Assembly: GCA_002717145.1 (NCBI GenBank)
Contig: PBCP01000013.1
Coordinates: 1 to 64,000, forward strand
DNA: 64,000 bases
Origin: Planctomycetaceae bacterium
GTDB taxonomy: Bacteria; Planctomycetota; Planctomycetia; Pirellulales; Pirellulaceae
Direction of reading: 5' to 3'
In this document: positions 8,750 through 16,530 of the stretch, piece after piece
Numbering within the stretch: position 1 is the stretch's first letter
Layout of the letters: the number at the start of each line of letters is the position of its first letter
Notes under the pieces: generated by a model
Seen by the model: only the letters and a program-made list of their open reading frames with translations
Told to the model about the DNA's origin: nothing
Database searches by the model: none
Translations under genes and position numbers: made by a program

Positions 8750-10024
8750 TTACTCAGGTTTTTGAGGATTTTCAGTTCTAGTATCTATCCACTGATCTGC
8801 CTGAAAGTGCTTTGAGTAGGCTCCGTAATCATTGAACCAGAATTTCTTTGCAAGGCGGTAGGCAATATTTTTTTCAGGGATTTCATTTCCTGGATTGTAT
8901 TGAGAAGGTCTGATGTCCATTTCATCTAATTCTTTGACGGCTTCACCACGAATTGTAGTGTCTTTTGCGTTATGCTTTTCCGCCAGTTCCTTAAGTAAGT
9001 CTGGCCGTTCAAGGATGATACAGCCTCGCGTACTTTCGGCGGCTACTTTTCGGAAATCGGTGAGGAATTCAGATTCGTTGAAAACTTCTTTCAAAGGCCG
9101 ATCATCGTAGATCGATTCTTTAGAGAACTGAATGATTGGGCAGGGCTCAATATCCCCCCATGGACTAATATGATGAGTAAAGCCTGTAGCAGCAGGGCAG
9201 AGGGCATTTCCGTCACCATCATGATAGGCATCAATCATCACAATAGGTTTTTTCGCTCGTGTTTCCACGACGAATTTTCGAACGTTGTATTGTTGTTCCG
9301 GAGTTAAAGCGAGCTCCGGACAGGCATCTGGTCCGACAGGTCTGTAGATATGGAACCATCCATACATGACGCCTAATTCAATCAGGCGGTCAATCCAGTC
9401 GTCATTCACTAGATCTTCGTAATTCGTCTGACAAACACTGGTACAAACACCGGTTAACAAGCCGGCGTCCAAACAATTGTGCAAGCCTTCCATGGTGTCG
9501 TTTAACACTTGTAGCTTGCCTCTTCGTTCGTTAGAAACGATCTCAGTACCTTCCACGCTAATGAGCGGAGTGGCATTTCCTAAGCGATTCAGTTCTTTGG
9601 CAACTTCCGGTGTGATAAAGTGACCATTGGTGAAAATTTGAAAATACACATCGCGATTGTCTTCTAGAATCTGCAGGATTTCTTTATGAAGAAATGGTTC
9701 TCCACCCAGCAAACCAAAGAAGGAGTTTCCCATTTCCTTTGCCTGCCCAATAATGTCGTTCATTTTGTCGACATCGATTTTTTCCTGCTTAGCCGCAACA
9801 TCGACCCAACATCCCTGACAACGCAAGTTACAGCTGTTGATGATGGAGATATAGAGGAATGGCGGGAAAAAATCTCCTCGCTTCAATCGCTTTTTATGCT
9901 TTTGAACGGCGCGAATACCTTTGAAGCCAGCCTTGTAGGCCAGATTCCATAAGAGCCGCTTGTTCGTGTTGAACAACAAGCGTTTTGCCATACGAAGATA
10001 CATTATCGACGGTTGCCCTGACAT
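8750..10024 (-). CDS. Radical SAM protein with SPASM-like C-terminal region
   Basis: A 424-residue radical SAM enzyme. The 4Fe-4S/SAM motif CNLRCQGC places Cys at 65, 69 and 72, and the GGEP motif follows near residue 112. After the barrel, a segment with two Cys around SPWGDIEPCP resembles part of an auxiliary cluster binding region. Residues 1-55 are basic and amphipathic and may touch the membrane. It heads an operon with a class II terpene cyclase and a polyprenyl synthase, recalling HpnH, the radical SAM enzyme that adds adenosine to hopenes, but it is longer and I cannot assign it to HpnH. A tailoring step on a polyprenoid is the reasonable guess. The upstream ribosome binding site is weak, so Met8 or Met12 could also be the start. 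Confidence 0.8.
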   Translation of the reverse strand: MSGQPSIMYLRMAKRLLFNTNKRLLWNLAYKAGFKGIRAVQKHKKRLKRGDFFPPFLYISIINSCNLRCQGCWVDVAAKQEKIDVDKMNDIIGQAKEMGNSFFGLLGGEPFLHKEILQILEDNRDVYFQIFTNGHFITPEVAKELNRLGNATPLISVEGTEIVSNERRGKLQVLNDTMEGLHNCLDAGLLTGVCTSVCQTNYEDLVNDDWIDRLIELGVMYGWFHIYRPVGPDACPELALTPEQQYNVRKFVVETRAKKPIVMIDAYHDGDGNALCPAATGFTHHISPWGDIEPCPIIQFSKESIYDDRPLKEVFNESEFLTDFRKVAAESTRGCIILERPDLLKELAEKHNAKDTTIRGEAVKELDEMDIRPSQYNPGNEIPEKNIAYRLAKKFWFNDYGAYSKHFQADQWIDTRTENPQKPE

Positions 10025-10264
10025 TAGTCTAAGGATAAATGTGTACTTAAGATTTCAGTATAACTTGACTCTGGTCGCTTGGCACCTGTTGTTCTCGCAG
10101 TTAGTAAAACCAATGGCATCGTACCACCACATCGGATTAACTCTCCTTAGTTTCGGTCTTTGCAAGTTGAAATGGGCGTGATAGGTTAAAAGATTCATAA
10201 TCCAGACTTTCCCAAGGCTGTAGAGCTGTTGGAATTTAATTGGTAATTCACTACGGAAAAGATA

Positions 10265-10363
10265 ATGGCTAAACCAAACCACAAAATCAAAAAAGCGAAT
10301 CATGGTCGACGACCAGCCAGCTCAAAGGCTCGTAAAGCAAAACGAAAACACATCAAGACCTAA
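10265..10363 (+). CDS. Tiny, very basic 32-residue protein, possibly ribosomal
   Basis: A complete 33-codon frame (ATG at 10265, TAA at 10361-10363) encodes a protein with nine Lys, four Arg, three His and no acidic residue. GGAAAAG lies just upstream. It contains KKANHGRRP at residues 9-17 followed by an Ala/Ser/Lys/Arg-rich tail. From memory, actinobacterial ribosomal protein bL37 and other short ribosomal proteins contain a similar ANHGKRP segment, so a small ribosomal protein is the leading idea. It lies in the gap between the divergent radical SAM and hotdog genes. The composition is extreme enough that a chance frame is unlikely, but translation is unproven. Confidence 0.6.
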   Translation: MAKPNHKIKKANHGRRPASSKARKAKRKHIKT

Positions 10364-10450
10364 GAATTTGGCAATAGGAACTGATAAAGTCTTTGATATT
10401 AGTGCTCGCAGGTAATGATGATCTGCCTCAGCATCTAAAGGACCAACAAG

Positions 10451-10969
10451 TTGGCAGAAAAAGAACTACTCTTCGATCTCGATTCGATTGATCTTAATCA
10501 TTCAATCGCAGACCTCGACGAAATCCGATCGTATAATCCCCAGCGTTTTGAAATGGAACAGTTATCCGGGATTTTGCATGAGGATTTAGAAGAGGGTGTC
10601 GCAGTCGCCTACAAAGATATCACAGACGATGACTTCTGGACTCGGGGTCACATGCCCAATATGCCGTTGATGCCCGGTGTCATTATGTTGGAAGCCTGTG
10701 CTCAGGCCTGCAGTTTCTTTTGCCAGAAAAATGACATGCTTGGCGCTGATATGCTTGGCTTTGGTGGACTGGATGAAGTTCGCTTTCGTGATCCGGTGAC
10801 TCCTGGAGACCGTTTAATTATCATCTGCCGACTAATCAAAGCACGTAGAAACCGCATGGTGGTTTGTAAATTTCAAGGCGTGGTGAATGGGAGTCTGGCA
10901 GTGGAAGGAATTCTTCGAGGCATCCCGATTCCCACCGAACAGCTACAAGCTGTTCTTAACTCTAAATAA
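10451..10969 (+). CDS. FabZ-like hotdog dehydratase
   Basis: A 172-residue hotdog-fold protein. The FabZ active-site pattern is present: GHMPNMPLMPG with His67, and LEACAQA with Glu81. FabZ dehydrates 3-hydroxyacyl-ACP during fatty acid elongation. Compared with ordinary FabZ (about 145-150 residues) it has an acidic N-terminal extension of roughly 30 residues, and it lacks the usual neighbours (lpxA, lpxD, lpxC). The start is TTG at 10451 with AAAGGA eight bases upstream. It precedes trmB by about 30 bases and is probably cotranscribed. A related hydroxyacyl dehydratase or thioesterase role is possible. Confidence 0.8.
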   Translation: MAEKELLFDLDSIDLNHSIADLDEIRSYNPQRFEMEQLSGILHEDLEEGVAVAYKDITDDDFWTRGHMPNMPLMPGVIMLEACAQACSFFCQKNDMLGADMLGFGGLDEVRFRDPVTPGDRLIIICRLIKARRNRMVVCKFQGVVNGSLAVEGILRGIPIPTEQLQAVLNSK

Positions 10970-10999
10970 CGTTGCTTCGAGAAGGCTCGGTGAATACTC

Positions 11000-11644
11000 A
11001 TGGGTCGTCGCGCATTACCTAAACTCAATCCCAATCTGGAATATTCCGATTATTACGGCGAGATTGAAAGCCTTTCCGATGACTGGGATATCACTTCGAT
11101 TTTCGACTCAACTCATCCTTTGGAAGTCGAACTCGGAAGTGGCAAAGGGCTTTTTTTAACCACTGCATCCGGCTTATATCCTGATCGAAACTTTGTGGGT
11201 GTCGAGATTCGCAAAAAGTACGCCAATTACTGTGCGGCAAAACTCTCAGAGGCTGGTCGCCATAATGCGTTTATGTTTCAGGGTGACGGGTTACTGTTTT
11301 TCCACAAATATTTAAAGGACAGTTCCGTTGACGATGTTCATGTTTATTTTCCGGATCCCTGGTGGAAGTCAAAGCATCGGAAACGCCGGGTGCTCAATGA
11401 ACCTTTTATGCATGATGTGATAAGAGTATTGAAAGATGGCGGGCGATTTCATTTTTGGACGGATGTTCAGGAGTACTTTCAGTCCACACTGGCATTACTG
11501 GAAGAATTCCCTTCGCTTAGCGGGCCATTAGACGTGGAGGCAAAGCCGGCAGAGCATGATATGGATTATCGAACTCATTACGAGAGACGAACAAGACGCT
11601 ATGACCGCCCGGTTTATCGTAGTTTGTATACGCTGGTGCGATAG
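11000..11644 (+). CDS. trmB: tRNA (guanine-N7-)-methyltransferase
   Basis: A 214-residue class I methyltransferase that makes N7-methylguanosine at position 46 of tRNA variable loops, using SAM. The SAM site ELGSGKG lies near residues 44-50 and the family signature PDPWWKSKHRKRR near 114-126, with the C-terminal THYERR segment also typical. Length is normal. It follows the hotdog gene on the same strand and converges on the PurF-like gene, whose stop is only about 40 bases away. Confidence 0.95.
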   Translation: MGRRALPKLNPNLEYSDYYGEIESLSDDWDITSIFDSTHPLEVELGSGKGLFLTTASGLYPDRNFVGVEIRKKYANYCAAKLSEAGRHNAFMFQGDGLLFFHKYLKDSSVDDVHVYFPDPWWKSKHRKRRVLNEPFMHDVIRVLKDGGRFHFWTDVQEYFQSTLALLEEFPSLSGPLDVEAKPAEHDMDYRTHYERRTRRYDRPVYRSLYTLVR

Positions 11645-11682
11645 TGACAACTGGCTGCATACGACAAGCCGGTTGGCTCGAA

Positions 11683-13572
11683 TCAGTAAGCGCGGGCGTC
11701 TTTCTTTTCCATGAAGTTGATAAACGACCGATTGGCAACACGGTTTCCACCGGGTGTTGGGTAATCACCGGTAAAGTACCAGTCTCCCGTATGGTTAGGG
11801 CATGCCTTATGTAGCCCTTCTATCGTCTGATAAATGATCTCGACCTCTGCATTCATATCCGGAGGCGTGAGAATCTCGGCAATACGCTTCGAAATCTCTT
11901 CGGGTGTGAATGGATCAAACAGACGGGTGACATGATTGACAACCAGAGCGTTTGGTTTGTTTTCCTCTTCTAGACACGCCTGATAGATATCATCCAGAAG
12001 CTGGGTATCACCGCGGTCATTAATGAGTTCAACTGCAGCTTCAAAGGCAACAAAGTCGGCCATCTTGGACATATCAATTCCGTAGCAGTCCGGAAAACGG
12101 ATTTGCGGAGACGACGAAACGATGATGACTTTTTTCATTCCCAGTCGATCTAGAATTCGCAGGATACTCGTCCGTAGTGTCGTTCCGCGTACGATGGAAT
12201 CGTCAAGGACAACCAGAGTATCTTCCGGGCCGACGATACCGTATGTCGTGTCATAGACTTTGGCGACCAAATCTTCACGATCTGCATCAGCAGTGATAAA
12301 AGTTCTCAATTTGGCATCTTTGGTCATCAGTTTTTCTATCCTGGGCTGGACGGTCAACTGATGATTTATCTCTTGTTCATCTGCTCCCTCTGAAATGAAT
12401 CTGGCCACCTTTTCTGTTTGAAACTTTCTGATGCCTTCGACCATTCCGTAGAAAGCAGTTTCCGCCGTATTCGGAATATAGGAAAATACGGTATGTTCCA
12501 GATCATAATTCACTTTACTAAGGACGCTTTCAACCAGCGAACTTCCCAGCTCTTTACGTTCCTGATAAATATCTCTGTCTGTACCGCGTGAGAAATAGAT
12601 GCGTTCGAACGAACAGGACTTTTGAGGCAGTGGTTCATTGATGCACTCGCTGGAAATTGTACCGTCATAACGGACGACCAGGGCATGTCCGGGTTGCACT
12701 TCCTGCACCGTTTCGATAGGGACGTTGAGGGCTGTTTGCAATTGAGGTCGTTCAGAAGCAATGGCGACAATCTCATCGTCTTTGTAATAGAAGACTGGTC
12801 GAATGCCTGCCGGATCCCTTAGCACGAACATATCACCGTGACCAATCATTCCAGCCATCACATATCCCCCATCAAAGGCTTTTGTGGCCTTCCTTAGAAC
12901 CATGGGGATGTCCAGGTCTTCGATGATGTGTTTTGTGATATCTTTTCGATTCGCTTTTTGTTTGTTGTATTTTCGAAAGATTGCGTCGTTGGCTTCATCC
13001 AGAAAGTGGCCAATCTTCTCCAGCACAATAACGGTATCCGTACGGTTGCGGGGATGTTGGCCGAGGTCGACCAGCATTTCGAATAGCTCGGAATTATTGG
13101 TGAGGTTGAAATTTCCAGCCATTACCAAATTGCGGGTCATCCAGTTGTTTTGTCGAAGGAACGGATGACAAAATGTTTCTCCGGAACCTCCAAAGGTTCC
13201 ATATCGCAAATGCCCCAAGAGTAGCTCACCGGCAAATAGAGCATTTTCCTTCACCCATTGCCCGTTTTGATAGGCTTGAGGATCAGTGTCACGTGCTTCG
13301 ACAAATGAGCGAGCCAGACGATTGGAAACTTCCATGATCGGATTTTTCCCGGCACTTCGTGTGCGAAAGATATAAGGATCGCCCGGAGGCATATCCAGTT
13401 TAATGACGGCAGCGCCGGCACCATCCTGACCACGGTTGTGTTGTTTTTCCATCAACAGCGTAAGCTTGTTGATGCCATACATGGGAGTACCATACTTCTC
13501 GATATAGAAATCCAGAGGCTTTAAGAGTCGTATTGCAGCAATGCCGCATTCATGGCCGATCCAATCGCTCAT
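11683..13572 (-). CDS. purF: PurF-like glutamine amidophosphoribosyltransferase, long form
   Basis: A 629-residue protein with an N-terminal class II glutamine amidotransferase domain and a C-terminal phosphoribosyltransferase domain. The likely nucleophile is Cys9 in GHECG, preceded by an eight-residue segment that would need removal; RGQDGAG follows near residue 48. The PRPP-binding motif VVLDDSIVRGTT is near 458-469. PurF makes 5-phosphoribosylamine in purine synthesis. The protein is over 100 residues longer than ordinary PurF (about 470-510) and resembles a long form I recall from Bacteroidetes, so a related but different amidotransferase role is possible. A GAGGA ribosome binding site lies nine bases before the ATG, inside a potential hairpin. 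Confidence 0.75.
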   Translation of the reverse strand: MSDWIGHECGIAAIRLLKPLDFYIEKYGTPMYGINKLTLLMEKQHNRGQDGAGAAVIKLDMPPGDPYIFRTRSAGKNPIMEVSNRLARSFVEARDTDPQAYQNGQWVKENALFAGELLLGHLRYGTFGGSGETFCHPFLRQNNWMTRNLVMAGNFNLTNNSELFEMLVDLGQHPRNRTDTVIVLEKIGHFLDEANDAIFRKYNKQKANRKDITKHIIEDLDIPMVLRKATKAFDGGYVMAGMIGHGDMFVLRDPAGIRPVFYYKDDEIVAIASERPQLQTALNVPIETVQEVQPGHALVVRYDGTISSECINEPLPQKSCSFERIYFSRGTDRDIYQERKELGSSLVESVLSKVNYDLEHTVFSYIPNTAETAFYGMVEGIRKFQTEKVARFISEGADEQEINHQLTVQPRIEKLMTKDAKLRTFITADADREDLVAKVYDTTYGIVGPEDTLVVLDDSIVRGTTLRTSILRILDRLGMKKVIIVSSSPQIRFPDCYGIDMSKMADFVAFEAAVELINDRGDTQLLDDIYQACLEEENKPNALVVNHVTRLFDPFTPEEISKRIAEILTPPDMNAEVEIIYQTIEGLHKACPNHTGDWYFTGDYPTPGGNRVANRSFINFMEKKDARAY

Positions 13573-13596
13573 AACATACCGTCCTCGGGTTATGTT
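13570..13596 (-). promoter_or_regulatory. Hairpin enclosing the ribosome binding site of the PurF-like gene
   Basis: On the minus strand, CATAAC upstream can pair with GTTATG, which contains the ATG start; alternatively AACATA pairs with TATGTT. Both put the GAGGA ribosome binding site in the loop. The stems are only six bases, so this is a candidate translational control element at low confidence. Confidence 0.3.
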
Positions 13597-13654
13597 TGTG
13601 TGTTAGATAAGAGAAATCTCATTCTAGATAGAGGCGAATGAAACCTCAAGCAAG

Positions 13655-14398
13655 CTAATGCTTATATTCGTGTTTCAGTAGTTCTGCGGCGGCGGAATCC
13701 AGATAAAAGGTGACATTGGGGTGTTGTTGCAAGGCACTGGCTGTGCATTCACTACTCAATGGCCCTTCAATCGCATCGCGTACAGCCTGAGCTTTGTTTT
13801 GACCGGTAGCCAAAAGGATAATTTCTTTGGCCTCCAGTATGGTGGCAACTCCCATCGTGATGGCTCGCCTTGGCACATCAGCTTTTGAATCAAAGAATCG
13901 GGCGTTGTCATCGATGGTTTGATGATCGAGTTCCGTGATATGAGTGCGACTGCCCAGCGCGGTTCCGGGTTCGTTAAAAGCAATATGCCCATCGGATCCG
14001 ATTCCAAGGATCTGGAGATCAATACCTCCGGCTTCCGCAATTTGATCTTCGTACCACTGACAATAGGCTCCGTAATCTTCTTCCGTGCCAGAAGGTATAA
14101 ACACTCGTTGCCCCTGAATGTTTACATGATTCAATAACTGCTGATGCATGAAATAGTAGTAACTTTGTGGATGATCGCGATGTAATCCGATGTATTCATC
14201 CAGGTTAAAACTAGTGACACTTTCAAAGCTAATTTCACCCGACTGATAGCTTGTAATCAAATTCTGATACACGCCAATCGGGGTGCTACCGGTTGCCAAA
14301 CCAAGTACAGCCCGGGGATTTGCGGTCACGCATTGAATGAACACTTGCGCAGCCATCGAACTCATTTGCTGATAGTCATCACTGATAATTATGTTCAT
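13655..14398 (-). CDS. nagB: Glucosamine-6-phosphate deaminase
   Basis: A 247-residue enzyme converting glucosamine 6-phosphate to fructose 6-phosphate and ammonia, used in amino sugar breakdown. Key elements are intact: the phosphate loop GLATGSTP near residue 33, LDEYIGL with the catalytic Asp, and GSDGHIAFNEP carrying the Asp, His and Glu of the active site. Length matches short NagB forms. It is divergent from a degenerate NagB/PIG-L fusion, with a shared upstream region of about 230 bases, so the two may be regulated together. Confidence 0.93.
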   Translation of the reverse strand: MNIIISDDYQQMSSMAAQVFIQCVTANPRAVLGLATGSTPIGVYQNLITSYQSGEISFESVTSFNLDEYIGLHRDHPQSYYYFMHQQLLNHVNIQGQRVFIPSGTEEDYGAYCQWYEDQIAEAGGIDLQILGIGSDGHIAFNEPGTALGSRTHITELDHQTIDDNARFFDSKADVPRRAITMGVATILEAKEIILLATGQNKAQAVRDAIEGPLSSECTASALQQHPNVTFYLDSAAAELLKHEYKH

Positions 14399-14561
14399 CT
14401 AAGGCGTTTCCAAGAGGTTATATTTGTTACAAGCTTTACAACAGGAGTAATCAGAACCTCATCTGCCGAAAGAATCAAACAAGATAACTACACCCTACCA
14501 TAGCGTTACTGCAAGCATAGCCTAGAATTAAAGATGACTTGGTTTATCGCATCTCGCGGGT

Positions 14562-14589
14562 AATACTCCAGCATGTCTTTGTGAGTATT
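14562..14589. promoter_or_regulatory. Inverted repeat between the divergent NagB genes
   Basis: AATACTC at 14562-14568 is repeated in reverse as GAGTATT at 14583-14589, spaced 14 bases apart. It lies about 40 bases before the fusion gene start, within the divergent control region, and could be an operator for a regulator of amino sugar use. No regulator gene is nearby. Confidence 0.25.
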
Positions 14590-14627
14590 CGCCGTCTGGA
14601 AATCTCCTTTTTTCAAATGTAATACTG

Positions 14628-16526
14628 ATGGTTCAATCCACCTTAACTGAAACAAATGACAACGGTTTTTTGGTCCCTCACACGAAGCTGCCAGTAACGA
14701 TGTATAGTACGCCGGGTGATACAAACCGAGCGGTTGCCGGTCGTATTGCTAGTGTCATACGTCGGGCAGAGCAGCAGGGAAGTTCGGCTGTTTTACTACT
14801 TTCTCCCGGCTCAACTCCTCAGGGGGTATATCGCGAACTGGTACGACTGCACGAAGAGGAAGGCCTTGATTTTTCTAATGTCATCGTCTTTGTTTCGCTG
14901 GAGTTTTACGGACTTTCCAAAGAGCGTCCTCAAAGTATTCATGCATCTCTGCATGCCAACCTGTTTGATCAGATCAACATTCCCGCAGATCAGATTCATA
15001 TTCCTGACAGTCAAATCGAGCTGAGTAAGATGGCTGCCTATTGCAGTCAGTTTGACCAGTTGATACAGGATGTTGGAGGCATTGACTTTGCTTTGCTTGG
15101 GTTTGGATCGAACGGGCATATCGCCGGCAACGAGCCATTTTCAGAATCGAATAGTCGTACTCACATGTGTGTGCTGGATCCGGTAACCCGGATTTGTTTG
15201 GCAAGCGAATTTTTTGGCGAAGATAATGTTCCGACTCAGGCAATTACGATGGGGCTGGGTACGATCATGGAGTCGCGTGAAGTGGCTGTCATGGCCCTGG
15301 GTGAACATAAAGCTCGAGTTGTGTCTGCATTGGCCGAAGGTCCGGTAACCAATAAAGTTCCTGTCAGCCTGTTTCAGGATCATGGCAATACCAACGTTTA
15401 TCTCGATTCAGCATCCGCCGGCGGTTTAGAAGTGATTGCGACACCCTGGACTTTGGGAGCGGTCGATTGGAATGAAACGATGGTGATACGAGCTATGGTG
15501 TGGTTATCAGAGCAAACGAAGAAACCGTTACTGAAACTGGATGATGATGATTTTCGTAATCACAATTTACATCAACTGCTGAGACACCATGGACCGTCAC
15601 ATATGCTTGCTCGTCGAGTGTTCAATTTGGTTCAGGGGACGATTTGTGATGAGGTATTGGAAAACCCCAGCCAAACCGTCATTTGCTTTAGCCCTCATCC
15701 GGATGATGACGTGATCAGTATGGGGGGTACCTTGATTCGACTCAATGAAGAAGGCCATCAGACACATATTGCCTATATGACCAGTGGCAATATCGCAGTC
15801 TTTGACGATGATGCTCAGCGAATTGCAGATCTTGTCACTGAATATAATCATTTGTTTGGAATCGAAAATGAGAAGTCAATCGAAGTCGAGCGTCGAGTTG
15901 CAGACGATCTAAAGAATAAAAAGGCAGGTCATCCGGATAGTGATGCAGTTCTGAAGATAAAAGGACTGATTCGTTGGAGTGAAGCCAAAGCAGGTGCCAT
16001 TGTGGCTGGCTGTAAGGAAGAGCACCTTCATTTCTTAGATTTGCCTTTCTACCGGACGGGTACGGTGAAAAAGAACCCGGTCGGAGATGCAGATGTATCG
16101 ATCATTGCATCGTTACTGGAATCTGTACAACCTGATGTTATTTTTGTGGCGGGTGATCTGTCGGATCCGCATGGAACACATCGTGTCTGCGCTGAGGCGA
16201 TTTTCTGTGCCATCGAAGTTCTGAAGCAGAGACAAAGCAAGATTCCGGATGTATTGCTGTATCGTGGAGCCTGGCATGAATATGCAATTCATGAAATTGA
16301 TCTCAGTGTTCCACTCAGCCCCGGACATACTCAAACTAAACGTAAGGCAATATTCAAGCACGAAAGCCAAAAGGATGAAGCCTTATTTCCGGGTTCTGAT
16401 CCTCGGGAATTCTGGGAACGAGCAGAAGATCGGAATAAGGCTACGGCCAAACAGTTCAATGATTTGGGATTACCGGAGTTCCCGGCTCTCGAAGCATTCC
16501 AGCGGTGGAATGGTCAAAAACTGTAA
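14628..16526 (+). CDS. NagB-like domain fused to PIG-L (LmbE) deacetylase
   Basis: A 632-residue fusion. Residues about 20-275 form a NagB-like domain with an intact phosphate loop (SPGSTP, 59-64), but the catalytic Asp of the first motif is Leu91 (SLEFYGL) and the second Asp is Asn162 (GSNGHIAGNEP); His164 and Glu169 remain. Deamination may therefore be lost or changed. Residues about 345-600 form a PIG-L zinc deacetylase with PHPDDD at 356-361 and DPHGTH further on. PIG-L enzymes remove N-acetyl groups from N-acetylglucosamine-containing substrates. The pairing suggests sequential action or sugar phosphate sensing in amino sugar metabolism. Similar fusions exist in Bacteroidetes. It is divergent from nagB and followed after four bases by proB. 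Confidence 0.88.
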   Translation: MVQSTLTETNDNGFLVPHTKLPVTMYSTPGDTNRAVAGRIASVIRRAEQQGSSAVLLLSPGSTPQGVYRELVRLHEEEGLDFSNVIVFVSLEFYGLSKERPQSIHASLHANLFDQINIPADQIHIPDSQIELSKMAAYCSQFDQLIQDVGGIDFALLGFGSNGHIAGNEPFSESNSRTHMCVLDPVTRICLASEFFGEDNVPTQAITMGLGTIMESREVAVMALGEHKARVVSALAEGPVTNKVPVSLFQDHGNTNVYLDSASAGGLEVIATPWTLGAVDWNETMVIRAMVWLSEQTKKPLLKLDDDDFRNHNLHQLLRHHGPSHMLARRVFNLVQGTICDEVLENPSQTVICFSPHPDDDVISMGGTLIRLNEEGHQTHIAYMTSGNIAVFDDDAQRIADLVTEYNHLFGIENEKSIEVERRVADDLKNKKAGHPDSDAVLKIKGLIRWSEAKAGAIVAGCKEEHLHFLDLPFYRTGTVKKNPVGDADVSIIASLLESVQPDVIFVAGDLSDPHGTHRVCAEAIFCAIEVLKQRQSKIPDVLLYRGAWHEYAIHEIDLSVPLSPGHTQTKRKAIFKHESQKDEALFPGSDPREFWERAEDRNKATAKQFNDLGLPEFPALEAFQRWNGQKL

Positions 16527-16530
16527 ATAA

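Noticed and set aside
10055-10303. 82-residue minus-strand frame upstream of the radical SAM gene
   Set aside because: It has no ribosome binding site or family resemblance and overlaps the tiny basic gene on the other strand; it looks like a chance frame.
13950-15250. Two NagB-like genes in head-to-head arrangement as a possible recent duplication
   Set aside because: The two proteins differ strongly in sequence and catalytic residues, and one is fused to PIG-L, so this is an old divergence and not a recent repeat.
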